From: Aspidapion aeneum | Lineage: Eukaryota > Arthropoda > Insecta > Coleoptera > Brentidae | Direction of reading: 5' to 3' | NCBI GenBank assembly: GCA_963576565.1 | Contig: OY755039.1 | Span: forward strand, 129,074,140 to 129,138,139 | DNA: 64,000 nt | In this document: piece by piece, positions 46,931 through 57,454 of the stretch | Numbering within the stretch: the stretch's first letter is position 1 | Layout: each line of letters opens with the position of its first letter | Position numbers and translations under genes: made by a program | The notes under the pieces: generated by a model | The model's database searches: none | What the model saw: only the letters and a program-made list of their open reading frames with translations | What the model was told of the DNA's origin: nothing

Positions 46931-47544
46931 AAAAACATTACCCTTCCTCTCGCCGTGCTGCAGTTGGATAAAAACTGTTCAGGGTCTTAAAACAATACTT
47001 TTCCCATTAGAGTAGGGAAAGTACGAGAATTTCTTTCTGTTTCAACAAAAACACAATAAAAATAGGAACCACCGACTACCTCCGCCATTTTGCTAAGGCC
47101 ACGATAAAATCAAATTATAGTAAGTTTAATGAAAAGGATTGAAGGGAAAGTCCAAAATACTTCACAATCTTTTTTATTTCTCAAAACACACTACGCGTTT
47201 CGATATGTAAATATCATTATCAAGTGTGATCTGCACGCAAAATAAAACCGGATCTTAGTTAATAAAAAAGAAAAGTATGAAAAAAATTACTTACAGAAAA
47301 TAAAAATCCCTCTTTTAAGACAAAATCTGGAACACAAGTCAAAAAAATAAAATAAAACCACACAATTAAACAAACATCTTAACCTTAAAATTTAAATACA
47401 AACAACAATATTAAAAACAAAATAGATAAAATAAATTAAAAATTGGTACAACTAACGACATCTTACAAAAGTTTAAAATACTAAAATTAGTTTAAAAGAG
47501 TAAAGGTTCAAAGTTAAATACAATATGTTAAAAATCAATACTAT

Positions 47545-47676
47545 ACTACTAAAATTATGACCTAACTCTCTCAAATGCATACCGAATGCCGAACGTTTAT
47601 CAGACGGCGATTTTTGAGAGTTAAGGTGTTCTCTGATTCTAACTTTAAATAAAAATATTTTATTGATTTTTAACAT
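47545..47676 (-). pseudogene. Penelope-type GIY-YIG endonuclease remnant
   Basis: Reverse-strand frame: INKIFLFKVRIREHLNSQ, KSPSDKRSAFGMHLRELG, HNF. The block R..EH......K.SA...H....GHN. is found in the endonuclease part of Penelope-like ORFs. Only about 40 residues are left and the GIY and YIG motifs themselves are absent. Its position between two inverted arms supports the identity. Confidence 0.5.
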
Positions 47677-47970
47677 ATTGTGATAAATGAACCTTTACTC
47701 TTTTAAACTAATTTTAGTATTTTAAACTTTTGTAAGATGTCGTTAGTTATACCAATTTTTAATTTATTTTATCTATTTTGTTTTTAATATTGTTGTTTGT
47801 ATTTAAATTTTAAGGTTAAGATGTTTGTTTAATTGTGTGGTTTTATTTTATTTTTTTGACTTGTGTTCCAGATTTTGTCCTTAAAAGAGGGATTTTTATT
47901 TTCTGTATGTAATTTTTTTGATACTTTTCTTTTTTATTAACTAAGATCCGGTTTTATTTTGCTTGCAGAT

Positions 47971-48012
47971 CACACTTGATAATGATATTTACATATCGAA
48001 ACGCGTAGTGTG
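47971..48012 (+). ncRNA. Hammerhead-like motif, family 3 (degenerate)
   Basis: CACAC...GTGTG stem I, TTGATAA core, GATAT/ATATC stem II with TTAC loop, GAA and self-complementary ACGCGT, then A. The inverted copy is at 47187-47228. C3 and G8 of the catalytic core are replaced, so cleavage is unlikely. Confidence 0.4.
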
Positions 48013-48237
48013 TTTTGAGAAATAAAAAAGATTGTGAAGTATTTTGGACTTTCCCTTCAATCCTTTTCATTATGATTCTACTTCACCCTGAAGAAATCTA
48101 CGATTCTATAGTAAGTTTAGTTAGGCTGGGTTACGGGCTCCCTACGAGTGTCCTTCTTTTATTTCAGCCAAATTTTAAGCTTTTTCAGTGGTAATGTCAA
48201 ACGCATGGTGTACCCAATTTTGACCTTCCTAGCCCGC

Positions 48238-49540
48238 TGTAACAGGCGGCTGTGTATGGCAGTGGTACTGTCAACTCAAGTGGCCAATGCTTAAAAGTTG
48301 CGAGCTACCAATTTATGCAACTATTTGAAAATTGATAAAATTATTAAAATTTACACGATCTCGAAAGGGGATTTGACGGTTCCTGGAGAAAGTTTTATGC
48401 TATAAATGTTTTTCTCAAATGTATAAGCAATGTAGGAAAATCATACATACCTTTTCAATTTTCTTCCCGAAACTTCACATTATCACTTCTTATATTTACT
48501 ATTTGAATATCACATTTTTTTGTACTATTAAACTTTTGTATTCAAATATTTACACTTCTTAAACTTTTAGGTTTTATAAACCTTTTGTGTGTTTGTTGTA
48601 AATATATTTATTTATCAACATTTTAAACGTTGATTGAATAGGTTAAACTATTCAATCAACTGTTTAATTTACTTAATATTACTGTTTAGGTTTGGGATAT
48701 ATTATTGATTAAAAACGCCGATTTTAGGGCAACGAATGGTTTGTATTTTGATGTTAAAAAAACCATAAAACAGTTAAAACATTATTTCAAAACACTGGAA
48801 ACAGTAATAATTAAAAGCTATAAAATTAATAAACTCCAAAAGAAAAGACTAAAATAATTATGAATATTAAAGTTAACAGTTTTATACAAAGTTAAAATAA
48901 TTTATAAATTTCCCCTGTTGAAATAAAACCCCCCATTAAGAAGTGTGAACGAAAGCAAAGCAAACTATAGAGGCGAAACGAACCAAGCGAAGCCCAACTA
49001 AAGAGTGATTTCCCTCTTGAGTTTCGAAAGTTTCAGTACCCTGCTCTCTACGCGTTCTTAGCTTGCCGCTAGCTGATTGGTCTAAAATCTAAGCTTTCTT
49101 TAACGGTTTTCTTGTCCAAGACAAGCCACCCTGCTCTACAGACATTCTTGGCTTGCCGTTGCCGTGGTTTGAAACTTAAGCTCTCTCGCATTAGCGAGAA
49201 AGACAAAGAGACAAAATACCACCGCAATTCAAAGATGCGTGGACTCAGAAAATCTATAAAGTTAAAATCATACAGTGTGTTTTTAAAAGTTGAAAATAGT
49301 TTAGATAATTTGTTTCCAGTTACAAAATATGAATTTTTTTGATGTTAGTGGCTCAAAGGACATATTAGCCGAATACAACTTTTATTAAAATACAGCGAAC
49401 CTGAAAATATGCCAAAAAACAAGTCCTAGTCTTGCATATAATTAATGCTTGTTGATGTCAAAAATAATATTTAATGAAAAATATTTTAAAACTTATAAAT
49501 GGCAAAAATAACATTTATATTCAAATCCCGTTTTGTTACA
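48238..49540 (+). mobile_element. Solo LTR, 1303 bp
   Basis: Starts TGTAACAGGCGG and ends CGTTTTGTTACA, the TG...CA form of an LTR with inverted TGTAACA/TGTTACA tips. It is flanked by a 4-bp direct repeat, CCGC, at 48234-48237 and 49541-49544. There is no gag-pol next to it, so it is a solo LTR left by recombination. A second copy lies inverted at 61807-63076. A 4-bp duplication and these tips are common in Ty3/gypsy-type elements. The false frame at 49112-49342 is internal LTR sequence. Confidence 0.7.
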
Positions 49541-49559
49541 CCGCGTAGCCATGGCTAGA

Positions 49560-49990
49560 CAAGGTATTATTTTTGACGAAAATTTGTTTTATGAGATAAC
49601 GCCAAAAATGTGTTCTTTGGATTTATTTTGACCGATCCTAGCAATATCGTCGTGATGTCTGTCTGTGTGTGTGTGGGTATTTGTGTGTGTTTATTATTTC
49701 TGTCCGTAACACGATAGCTCCTAAACCGTTAAACCTAGCTCCTAAACCGTTATACCGATTTTCATGAAATTTTCAGGTAAAATAGTGTTCGACACTCTTA
49801 CGAGCTGGTTAGAGTTTTGTCAAAATCCATTAATGCTAATGACAATTAAATAATTAAAAAAATTACAACTTTTTAATGAAGCGTCGTATCAATATGCGGT
49901 TTTCGGATGATATTTACAAAAAACTGTGTTTAAGGCTGATATATCATGGCTTCACTTGAAGTGTGCTAATAGGCTAGCTAGGAAGGTATT
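49560..49990 (-). repeat. Dispersed repeat A, copy 6
   Basis: Reverse orientation, from GAGATAACGCCAAAAATGTG and ATATCGTCGTGATGTCTG through GTAAAATAGTGTTCGACACT to CACTTGAAGTGTGCTAATAG. Confidence 0.75.
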
Positions 49991-49994
49991 TATT

Positions 49995-50350
49995 TTTTTA
50001 AGAAACCAACGCCATGAATTGACTCAAAATATATCAAAAAATTCTGCTGAAATAATTGAAATGTATTGTAGTGGGCGTAAATTAAAACACTACGCTCCAC
50101 GCACATAATACGCGAGCAACACGACTAACTAATGGTCTGTGCCATGTACAAAATTTCTTTGATTTTTCCTATTAAATCAACGCTAAATGTCCAACATTGG
50201 CCCTGCCTATCTCGGTCTTATAGGCTGCTCATAAAATCTATCTCTATTTGAAGTAGCCAAAAGAAAAGTGCCACATACTTATTGGAAGTGGATCACACAT
50301 AGAATTGCACAGGATTAACAAATTTCATATAATTAATATACTCAAAAAAA
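49995..50350 (+). repeat. Dispersed repeat B, copy 2
   Basis: CGCCATGAATTGACTCAAAA onward; matches 3100-3446 with many substitutions. Confidence 0.6.
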
Positions 50351-50824
50351 TGCATAAAATAAAATAAAAACCTATAAGGTGTTTTAAAACTTAAAAAGTG
50401 TTTTTGCAGAAAAAGAGGGTAGCGCTCTGGCACCGTGAGACCACTTTACGACCCGCCACTGACAGGTGAACTAGTAGCCGAAAGTGAAATATTTTTCATT
50501 AAATCCAGGGACTATTATAAATCTTTTGCTCAACCACATAAACATAATACAAGTGTCGTGTCGCACTGTACCGCAGCAAAATGCATGTAGAGGGGTAAGG
50601 CTTATCTGTCTTGTTGCATTTTGGGAAAATGACGGGAAAAACTGCATACTTTGAAGTCATCCTTTGTTTGCACACAGTGTAGATTTTCGCGTTGCAGAAA
50701 ATCTAATGGTCTATGCCGTAGCTTACAGATTTTCTAGGCATCAAAAAAATAAAAGGCAAATATGGCTACAACCTGGAGACACCGCAGCCTGCATAGATGG
50801 AAGTTTTTCGAAAATTTATGTATG

Positions 50825-50896
50825 GCTTCGGTAGTTCAATGCTAAGACTGTTTGCCTAGAGAGCAAGCGATCCCGGGTTCGAGTTCCGGCCGAAGC
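50825..50896 (+). tRNA. tRNA-like unit 1 (non-standard)
   Basis: Folds as a type I cloverleaf of 72 nt: acceptor GCTTCGG/CCGAAGC, D stem GTTC/GACT (weak), anticodon stem TTTGC/GCAAG with loop CTAGAGA, T stem CCGGG/TCCGG. Formal anticodon AGA (Ser), but there is no long variable arm, so a normal tRNA-Ser is excluded. Confidence 0.45.
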
Positions 50897-51225
50897 AGAA
50901 AACTTTTTTCTTATTTTTCTTTCTTTAATTTCACTTGTTGTTTATAGTTTTAGGTCCTTGCATTATTTGCAATTTGGTATTTGATAATTATATTGGCAAT
51001 CGCCCATTTGCGATCAGACATTTTAACACACGAAAAGGTGACCTCATGCTTTCAGACGTTGATACTTTACGTCTAAGTTGAGTTATCATACCTTTGACAG
51101 TGGGAAAGAAGAATTAAAGATATTAGTTGGATGACTTGGTCGAGTTAATACCCTGAGAATTTCTCGTTCTTGTATTGAGACACCGCAGCCTGCATAGATG
51201 GAAGTTTTCCGAAAATTTATTTATG

Positions 51226-51297
51226 GCTTCGGTAGTTCAATGTTAAGAATGTTTGCCTACAGAGCAAGAGATCCCGGGTTCGAGTCCCGGCCGAAGC
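51226..51297 (+). tRNA. tRNA-like unit 2 (non-standard)
   Basis: Same fold; D stem GTTC/GAAT pairs better, T stem CCGGG/CCCGG perfect, B box GGTTCGAGTCC perfect. Loop CTACAGA gives formal anticodon ACA, not a usual one. Confidence 0.45.
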
Positions 51298-51626
51298 AGA
51301 AAACTTTTTTCCTATTTTTCTTTCTTTAATTTTACTTGTTGTTTATAGTTTTAGATCCTTGCATTATTTGCAATTTGGTATTTGATAATTATATTGGCAA
51401 TCCCCCATTTGCGATCAGAAATTTTAACACACGAAAAGGTGACCTCATGCTTTCAGACGTTGATACTTTACGTCTAAGTTGAGTTATCATACCTTTGACA
51501 GTAAGAAAGAAGAATTAAAGATATTAGTTGGATGACTTGGTCGAGTTAATTCCCTGAGAATTTCTCGTTCTTGTATTGAGACACCGCAGCCTGCATAGAT
51601 GGAAGTTTTCCGAAAATTTATTTATG

Positions 51627-51698
51627 GCTTCGGTAGTTCAATGTTAAGAATGTTTGCCTACAGAGCAAGAGATCCCGGGTTCGAGTCCCGGCCGAAGC
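51627..51698 (+). tRNA. tRNA-like unit 3 (non-standard)
   Basis: Identical in its arms and CTACAGA loop to unit 2. Confidence 0.45.
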
Positions 51699-52027
51699 AG
51701 AAAACTTTTTTCCTATTTTTCTTTCTTTAATTTCACTTGTTGTTTATAGTTTTAGATCCTTGCATTATTTGCAATTTGGTATTTGATAATTATATTGGCA
51801 ATCGCCTATTTGCGATCAGACATTTTAACACACAAAAAGGTGATCTCATGCTTTCAGACGTTGATTCTTTACGTCTAATTTGAGTTATCATACCTTTGAC
51901 AGTGGGAAAGAAGAATTAAAGAGATTAGTTGGATGACTTGGTCGAGTTAATACCCTGAGAATTTCTCGTTCTTGTATTGAGACACCGCAGCCTGCATAGA
52001 TGGAAGTTTTCCGAAAATTTATGTATG

Positions 52028-52099
52028 GCTTCGGTAGTTCAATGTTAAGAATGTTTGCCTAGAGAGCAAGAGATCCCGGGTTCGAGTTCCGGCCGAAGC
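52028..52099 (+). tRNA. tRNA-like unit 4 (non-standard)
   Basis: D stem as unit 2, loop CTAGAGA as unit 1, T stem with one G-T pair. Confidence 0.45.
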
Positions 52100-52428
52100 A
52101 GAAAACTTTTTTCTTATTTTTCTTTCTTTAATTTCACTTGTTGTTTATAGTTTTAGATCCTTGCATTATTTGCAAGTTGGTATTTGATAATTATATTGGC
52201 AATCGCCCATTTGCGATCAGAAATTTTAACACACGAAAAGGTGATCTCATGCTTTCAGACGTTGATTCTTTACGTCTAATTTAAGTTATCATACCTTTGA
52301 CAGTGGGAAAGAAAAATTAAAGATAATAGTTGGATGACTTGGTCGAGTTAATACCCTGAGAATTTCTCGTTCTTGTATTGAGACACCGCAGCCTGCATAG
52401 ATGGAAGTTTTTCGAAAATGTATGTATG

Positions 52429-52500
52429 GCTTCGGTAGTTCAATACTTAGAATGTTTGCCTAGAGAGCAAGAGATCCCAGGTTCGAGTCCCTGCCGAAGC
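52429..52500 (+). tRNA. tRNA-like unit 5 (degenerate)
   Basis: T arm CCAGGTTCGAGTCCCTG has two mismatches; acceptor still perfect. Last unit of the array. Confidence 0.4.
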
Positions 52501-52548
52501 CAAAACTTTTTTCTTATTTTTCTTTCTTTAATTTCACTTATTGTTTAT

Positions 52549-52950
52549 ACTGGTATAATGTTGCTGCGCGAAAATTTATGACTTTATTACACGAGACCAA
52601 CCCAACTAATAGTTCAGGCCCTACGGCGTCCGATACTGCGTTTAATGATAGAAGCAACACACTTGGTATGGACAGACATAAGACTCGTCCGAACATTTTT
52701 CGAAAGGGAACCACTTCCTCAACCCCCTCTTAAAAGTGCTTTTTGACGGTTTTTTGCTAATAACTCAAAAACGGTCAACTTCTCTAAAAATACTCTAATA
52801 ATCATTTTGTGCCCTATCAAGGCAGTGGTGCACGTTCCATAGCCCTACGAAAAAAGGGGAAAATATTTATAAGATATTTTTTTGTGGCATTTTGTATTCC
52901 TAACACATTGTTTATTTCGAAAAAGTATTTTTGTTCAAAAACCCATTGCT
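52549..52950. other. Unassigned sequence
   Basis: No gene; contains AATAACTCAAAAACGGTC, a common phrase in insect repeats. Confidence 0.4.
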
Positions 52951-52952
52951 TA

Positions 52953-53068
52953 CAGTTAAATATTTAATAAGTTAGACATACATTTTTTAAGTAACCGCTT
53001 TAAAATAAAAATAAATGTATGTGTAGAAATCCTAAAAAAATATGTCTGGCTTACTGAGTATTTAACTG
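52953..53068. mobile_element. 116-bp TA-flanked MITE
   Basis: CAGTTAAATATTTAATAAG and the complement of CAGTTAAATACTCAGTAAG, with AGACATA following on both sides. TA at 52951-52952 and 53069-53070. Confidence 0.8.
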
Positions 53069-53159
53069 TATACTTTTTCCTATCTGAAATCGGTCTAGAG
53101 TTTTCTGACACCAATTTACCCTAGCTTTTTTCTGTTGAGGTCTTTAAAATCATTAATAA

Positions 53160-53590
53160 AGCCTCAGTCTCGCGATATGTCATATGTCAATCTTCCATGA
53201 TAAGCATGCGCACAGCATCGATGTTTTTCTGGGTGACAGCCCTTTTTGGTGATCAATCCGTCCACGCTTGAATTCTCCATACCAACGAGAAACTGTCGAC
53301 TGATGTGGTGCTTTATTACCGAAAACAGAAATCAACTCGGCAAGGCATCCTTGTTAAGATAATTGCCTTCGAAAGTGAAAAATTATAGCCCAAAAATGTT
53401 CTCGGTTAAATTCCATTTTTCGATTGATTTGTTAAATTAAAGAATTAACTGTAGCTATAAAACTATATATATCGCACTGACGTCTTGAATTTAGGTTAGG
53501 TAAAGATTTAGGTTAAGTTTTACTAACGACATTCGATCAGTGTCGCCCTCTATGTTTCTATATGCAAAACATAAAAGATAACCCTCGTAC
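53160..53590 (-). pseudogene. mariner transposase, copy 3 (5' part)
   Basis: Reverse strand. The start at 53416 gives MEFNREHFWAIIFHFRRQLS, a stop, then GCLAELISVFGNKAPHQSTV, SRWYGEFKRGRID and, after a small loss, PRKTSMLCACLS...I. The leader GAGGGCGACACTGATCGAAT at about 53535-53555 matches copy 1. The catalytic part is missing. Confidence 0.75.
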
Positions 53591-53594
53591 TAGC

Positions 53595-54125
53595 TATAAT
53601 TGGATTTAAACAATGTGTTGTAACCAATATAAATAACAGTAATTCTCCACTTAAATGGATACCTCTTGTTCTTAAAAATTAACCGGATAATTTTTGTTCA
53701 AGTCGAGTCGGCGCGGGAGGAGTAGGAATAGGCGCGAACGCCGGTTACGCGCAAAATACCCGACGCAGGTTAGGTTGTTCTTGAAGTTTAGTTAAGTTTT
53801 GTATATTATATTCTATTATCTTTAAGTTTTGTTAGGCTAGGTTTAGTTTGGTTAGATTTGGTTTGTTCTTTGTAAGATCTTTGTCGTAGACAATTATTAT
53901 TGTAAATTGAACAAGAAATACCCTAAATTTTGTTATAAGTATAGGTACCAAGTGTGAGGCCTTTTGGTAACTTGTAGGCCACAGGTGTAAACATGAGGGC
54001 ATATGAAATTCTTTTGTCTGCTTTCTGCACTGTTATATTCTCCTTTATATTAGGTATGCGGATCTTTTTTTAAATCAGAAAGTTTTATCGCATTTCACAA
54101 CGCAACGTACAATTTCAGTCAGGAT
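53595..54125. other. Unassigned sequence
   Basis: Contains GAGTCGGCGCGGGAGGAG and a GTTAGGCTAGGTTTAGTTTG run. No gene recognised. Confidence 0.4.
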
Positions 54126-54128
54126 AAT

Positions 54129-54550
54129 AGATAGTTTAAGTTGTGCTACGTATTTTTACGTAAAACTGCACGTTAAGCGCTCTACATTTTGTTCCAAATT
54201 TGAGTTTAAGTTGAACGTTTTTACGTTATCATAACAAGTCTACTAATAGCAGCGGCACTGTGCTTTTTTGATGTTACAATTTTGTTTTTTGTCTTTTCAA
54301 CTACAGTAGGAATATATTTGCAAAGAATCGTTTGTACTGGAAGCGGAAATTATCGTCTAGGCCTCATTTTTCGATCGGTCAATCAACCAATTATATTCTT
54401 TGGTAACGTTAAGGTGCCCGTAGACTGCCGTAAACTAACGTAAATACGTAAGCTCCTAACGTGACCTTGACGACGGTGTGTCGAAGTGCGCTTGCGTATC
54501 TGTCAAATCTCATGCTTACGTAAAAATACGTAGCACAACTTAAACTATCT
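54129..54550. mobile_element. MITE M1, copy 2 (intact ends)
   Basis: AGATAGTTTAAGTTGTGCTA on the left and its complement on the right, with inverted repeats of about 35 bp through TACGTATTTTTACGTAA. Flanked by AAT (54126-54128 and 54551-54553), or TA if the terminal A is excluded. Copy 1 is at 9052-9488. Confidence 0.8.
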
Positions 54551-54711
54551 AATTACAGAGAGGTTTTTTGCTATTCACTTAGCAAGGTACACTTGGGGGA
54601 AATACATGAGCAGCGCCCGTTTATCCTATAGGCACTCTAGGCACTTGCCTAGAGCCCGCAGCCTCAAGGGGTCTCGCAGGGCCCTGGTCTAAAAACCTAA
54701 TTGAACAATGG

Positions 54712-54985
54712 CTCCCAAACCGCTCAACCGATATTCATCAAAAAGTAAAATAGTTTTCGACACTGCAACAAGCTGACTGGATTTTGGTCAAAATCTATTA
54801 ATGCTAATGACAGTTTTTTACAGTTTAAAAATTGAATTTATGCTAACTTTTTAACGGAGCATAGCATAAATATGTGGTTTCCGGAGTATAGTAGAATAAT
54901 TTTTTTTCAATAATTTGTGCTATAACCAAAAACGTGATAGAAGCTTTCGTTTCTGAGATATTTTCAGAGTATATTTATTTTTTAT
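54712..54985 (-). repeat. Dispersed repeat A, copy 7
   Basis: Reverse orientation: AACCGCTCAACCGATATTCA, AAATCTATTAATGCTAATGA, GTTTCCGGAGTATAGTAG, TTTCGTTTCTGAGATATTTT. Confidence 0.7.
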
Positions 54986-54989
54986 GTAT

Positions 54990-55555
54990 GGCTTTTTATA
55001 TCAGATCCATTTATTTTTGTTAATTTCATATCAGCTATCTTACTGGGGAAAATTCCAGGCATCTAGGGACTTCTTTGACCCCGGATTCAGATTAAGCGTC
55101 GAAAAATACCTAGGAATATTAAGGTCTGTCTTACGGATCCCGACATTTTTTCGTAAGGGTTGTGTAATAATAATTAAACATGTTGAATAATGCATGCTGT
55201 CTGTAAATTCGACGATAAATTATTATATTCAACGTGTCCCACCACTCTCTATTTGTTTTTTTAGCAGTTTTGTTCAGGGGGAGGGGGCCGTCATTCCGCT
55301 ATTGCCTAGGCCCTTTTAGGCCCTTAAACCTGCCCTGTACATGAAGAATACTACAAAATACCAGCGATTTAAAATGACGAGGAATACATGAAATATACTG
55401 CAAAATACTTGGAATGGAAAGTGGTTATTTTTAAATATATAAAAAAAAAAGTGTCGAATACTGACATAAACAAAAATCTTAAATTGTGAAAATATTATCC
55501 CGATTCGTGACGGTAAAATCCCAACTCAAGACAATAAAATACCGATGTGAATAAA

Positions 55556-55560
<5 letters not shown>
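54990..55560. other. Unassigned sequence
   Basis: Poly-C-class phrase GGGGGAGGGGGCCGTC near 55276. No gene. Confidence 0.4.

Positions 55561-55563
<3 letters not shown>

Positions 55564-55645
<82 letters not shown>
55564..55645. repeat. (TA)n microsatellite
   Basis: About 41 TA units after a poly-A run; the Tyr-Ile frames across it are artefacts. Confidence 0.97.
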
Positions 55646-55648
<3 letters not shown>

Positions 55649-55974
55649 CAGTTGACAACTCACTTTTTTGCATTTTTAAGGTTCCAACTTTTTGTAGCAA
55701 AAGGGGGAAGAAATTCCCCTAAACTTCTTATATCAAACACAAAAATTACACATAGCTATAACCAAGTATCCAGGTATTACAACCAGAATATAATCAACTT
55801 TTGCCAAATAGCCACAGAATTATGCTAAGAAAAAGCACTAGCAAGCAGCTTTTCTTATTTAATGCTGATTAAATTTATTTATCGCAGTATTTTTTAGCAT
55901 TTATACTGTGAAAATAATAGGATTTGGTTAAAAATTTATTTAAAAAATTTAGGTTAGTGTCTAATTTGGCTAAT

Positions 55975-56163
55975 GGCGGATTTACACGGTTCTAGTAGCT
56001 GCAACAACTAACTAAACGAACCGAAGCCAGTAACTAATATTTAATTAATGGAATCGTGTGGAGTTAATGATTTAGTACTTGAGTAAGCCTTGAACAAAGA
56101 CCAATTTATTTTAGTTACTGACTTTAGTACTTCTTCCAGCGACTGGAACCGTGTAAGTCCGCT
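55975..56163. mobile_element. 189-bp MITE
   Basis: GGCGGATTTACACGGTTCTA and the complement of AGCGGACTTACACGGTTCCA at the ends, followed by GTAGCTGC/GTCGCTGG. TAA adjoins both ends (55971-55973; 56162-56164 in part). It resembles the GGCGGGTCTA class. Confidence 0.65.
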
Positions 56164-56169
56164 AAAAAG

Positions 56170-57390
56170 GTAAAACATCCACGAACTAGCAAATTCACAG
56201 AGTTTAATCGAGGCGTAGATTTAGAAAATGAAAAGTTATACATTTTCTGTGAAGAGTGTTCTTTCCTTTCAACAAAAAATTATCGAATATTTTGTATGTC
56301 AAGGCCTGGGGCCTTCCACTTTGTTATAATATAGAGTTCACTGGTAAAAAGTCGCCTTACTTGCATACCAGCCTTTTCATCGATTTTTCAGACCATTTTA
56401 TTTATTATCCAGGACTGCACGCAAAAAACGTCAAACCCGCTTATCTATTTTGCCGACTCTGAATAATGATTGCGGGCGTGCAAAAAGCTCTTCACAAAAA
56501 TCAGTTTAAAAAGCAATGCCAGCCAAAAAGTCGCGAAAAAAAGGCCACCGTCAAAGAGATTTGGGCATAGAACCAAAAAAAATGCATGCAACTAGATAGT
56601 AGAGTAAATTTGTAAAATAAAGCTGTAAAAGGGGTATATTTTTTTATATTTGGCATAGTAGTTCCTAAACCCAAAAGCTAAATTTTTATTCGAGGATCCC
56701 TGATTTTCCGGACTCAGAATCCAAGATGGCGGCTGCCAAAGTTAAGAAAAAAAAATGGTTTTCTTGTTTTAAGAGAAATGAAATTAATTTTGATAAATTT
56801 ACTTTAAGTGAGACCTGCTCAACAATGTAAAAAAAATTTACACCTGTCACTGCAAAACAAAATGGCGGCTATTTTTAAAAAAAATAGTTTATCTTCGATA
56901 TTTACTTTTAGTACCTCATAATAAAGCTACTGGCCGGCTCTTTAAACATTCTTAAAAGAAATGATAAGTTTTCCCGCCGACACAAAGATGGCGCTTAATT
57001 TGCAATACACAGCAAAACAATATTGCAACGAAATAAATAATAATGACTATTTCTTCGTCTTTTAAAAGTGGAAATCTTACTGTGCTTGCTCTTGTTTGGT
57101 AATAAAAAACTATTAATGAATTTTGAGTCATAGCGGCAAACTCTCCTGTTTATGCGCGTCTTTTGTCCCTCCCTGACTTCTTGCTTTCCATAAGTTCATC
57201 CTTTTTTATACGCATTTCATAAAGGCTAAACGTTCGAATTCGAGCACTGTATACTCACTTGTTCTTATGAAGGCATGAAATGAATAGCGCTCATAGAAAT
57301 GTAAAAAAAAATTAAGGTGAAATAATTTTTGAGCAAATTTGCAATGCTATAAAGTACCTCCGAGATTTTCAATACATTTTTTTTTTATTT
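56170..57390. other. Unassigned sequence
   Basis: Several AAGATGGCGGCT-type phrases (56722, 56860, 56987) but no gene or boundary. Confidence 0.4.
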
Positions 57391-57393
57391 TAG

Positions 57394-57448
57394 AAATGAA
57401 AATCTATTTAGAAGAAGACGACAGAAAAGCTCTTCTAGTTTTTGTTTG
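57394..57448 (+). CDS. Possible small exon (unrecognised)
   Basis: A T-rich tract and TTTTAG precede 55 nt that end TTTG|GTAAGTTTG, a good donor. The frame from the internal ATG reads MKIYLEEDDRKALLVFVW. No family recognised; may be chance. Confidence 0.2.
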
Positions 57449-57454
57449 GTAAGT

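Larger units (their letters stand above)
47129..48106. mobile_element. Penelope-like foldback (family 3) with 13-bp target duplication
   Basis: Flanked by a perfect direct repeat, TATAGTAAGTTTA, at 47116-47128 and 48107-48119. Arms of about 410 bp (47129-47545 and 47655-48070) are near-perfect inverted copies, including AAAATACTTCACAATC and CTAATTTTAGTATTTTAAAC. The unpaired centre holds a GIY-YIG-like coding remnant. Both arms carry a hammerhead-like motif. Inverted end repeats around a GIY-YIG end and a TPRT-length duplication fit a Penelope-like element. Confidence 0.7.
50776..52548 (+). repeat. 401-bp tandem satellite containing a tRNA-like unit
   Basis: About 4.4 units. The tRNA-like part starts at 50825, 51226, 51627, 52028 and 52429, a spacing of exactly 401 bp each time. 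Each unit has GAGACACCGCAGCCTGCATA, the 72-nt tRNA-like sequence, a T-rich stretch, TTGGCAATCGCCCATTTGCG, ATTTTAACACACGAAAAGG and TTCAGACGTTGATACTTTAC with an AGACGT/ACGTCT hairpin. The latter part also occurs alone at 22615-22715. No indels have accumulated, so the array is young or homogenised. Confidence 0.9.

Noticed and set aside
50825..52500. Cluster of normal tRNA-Ser or tRNA-Cys genes
   Set aside because: Formal anticodons AGA and ACA do not agree with a type I body (Ser) or with usual Cys anticodon, the loops vary and the unit is part of a satellite.
55479..55828. Open frames rich in Tyr-Ile repeats
   Set aside because: Translation of a (TA)n microsatellite on both strands.
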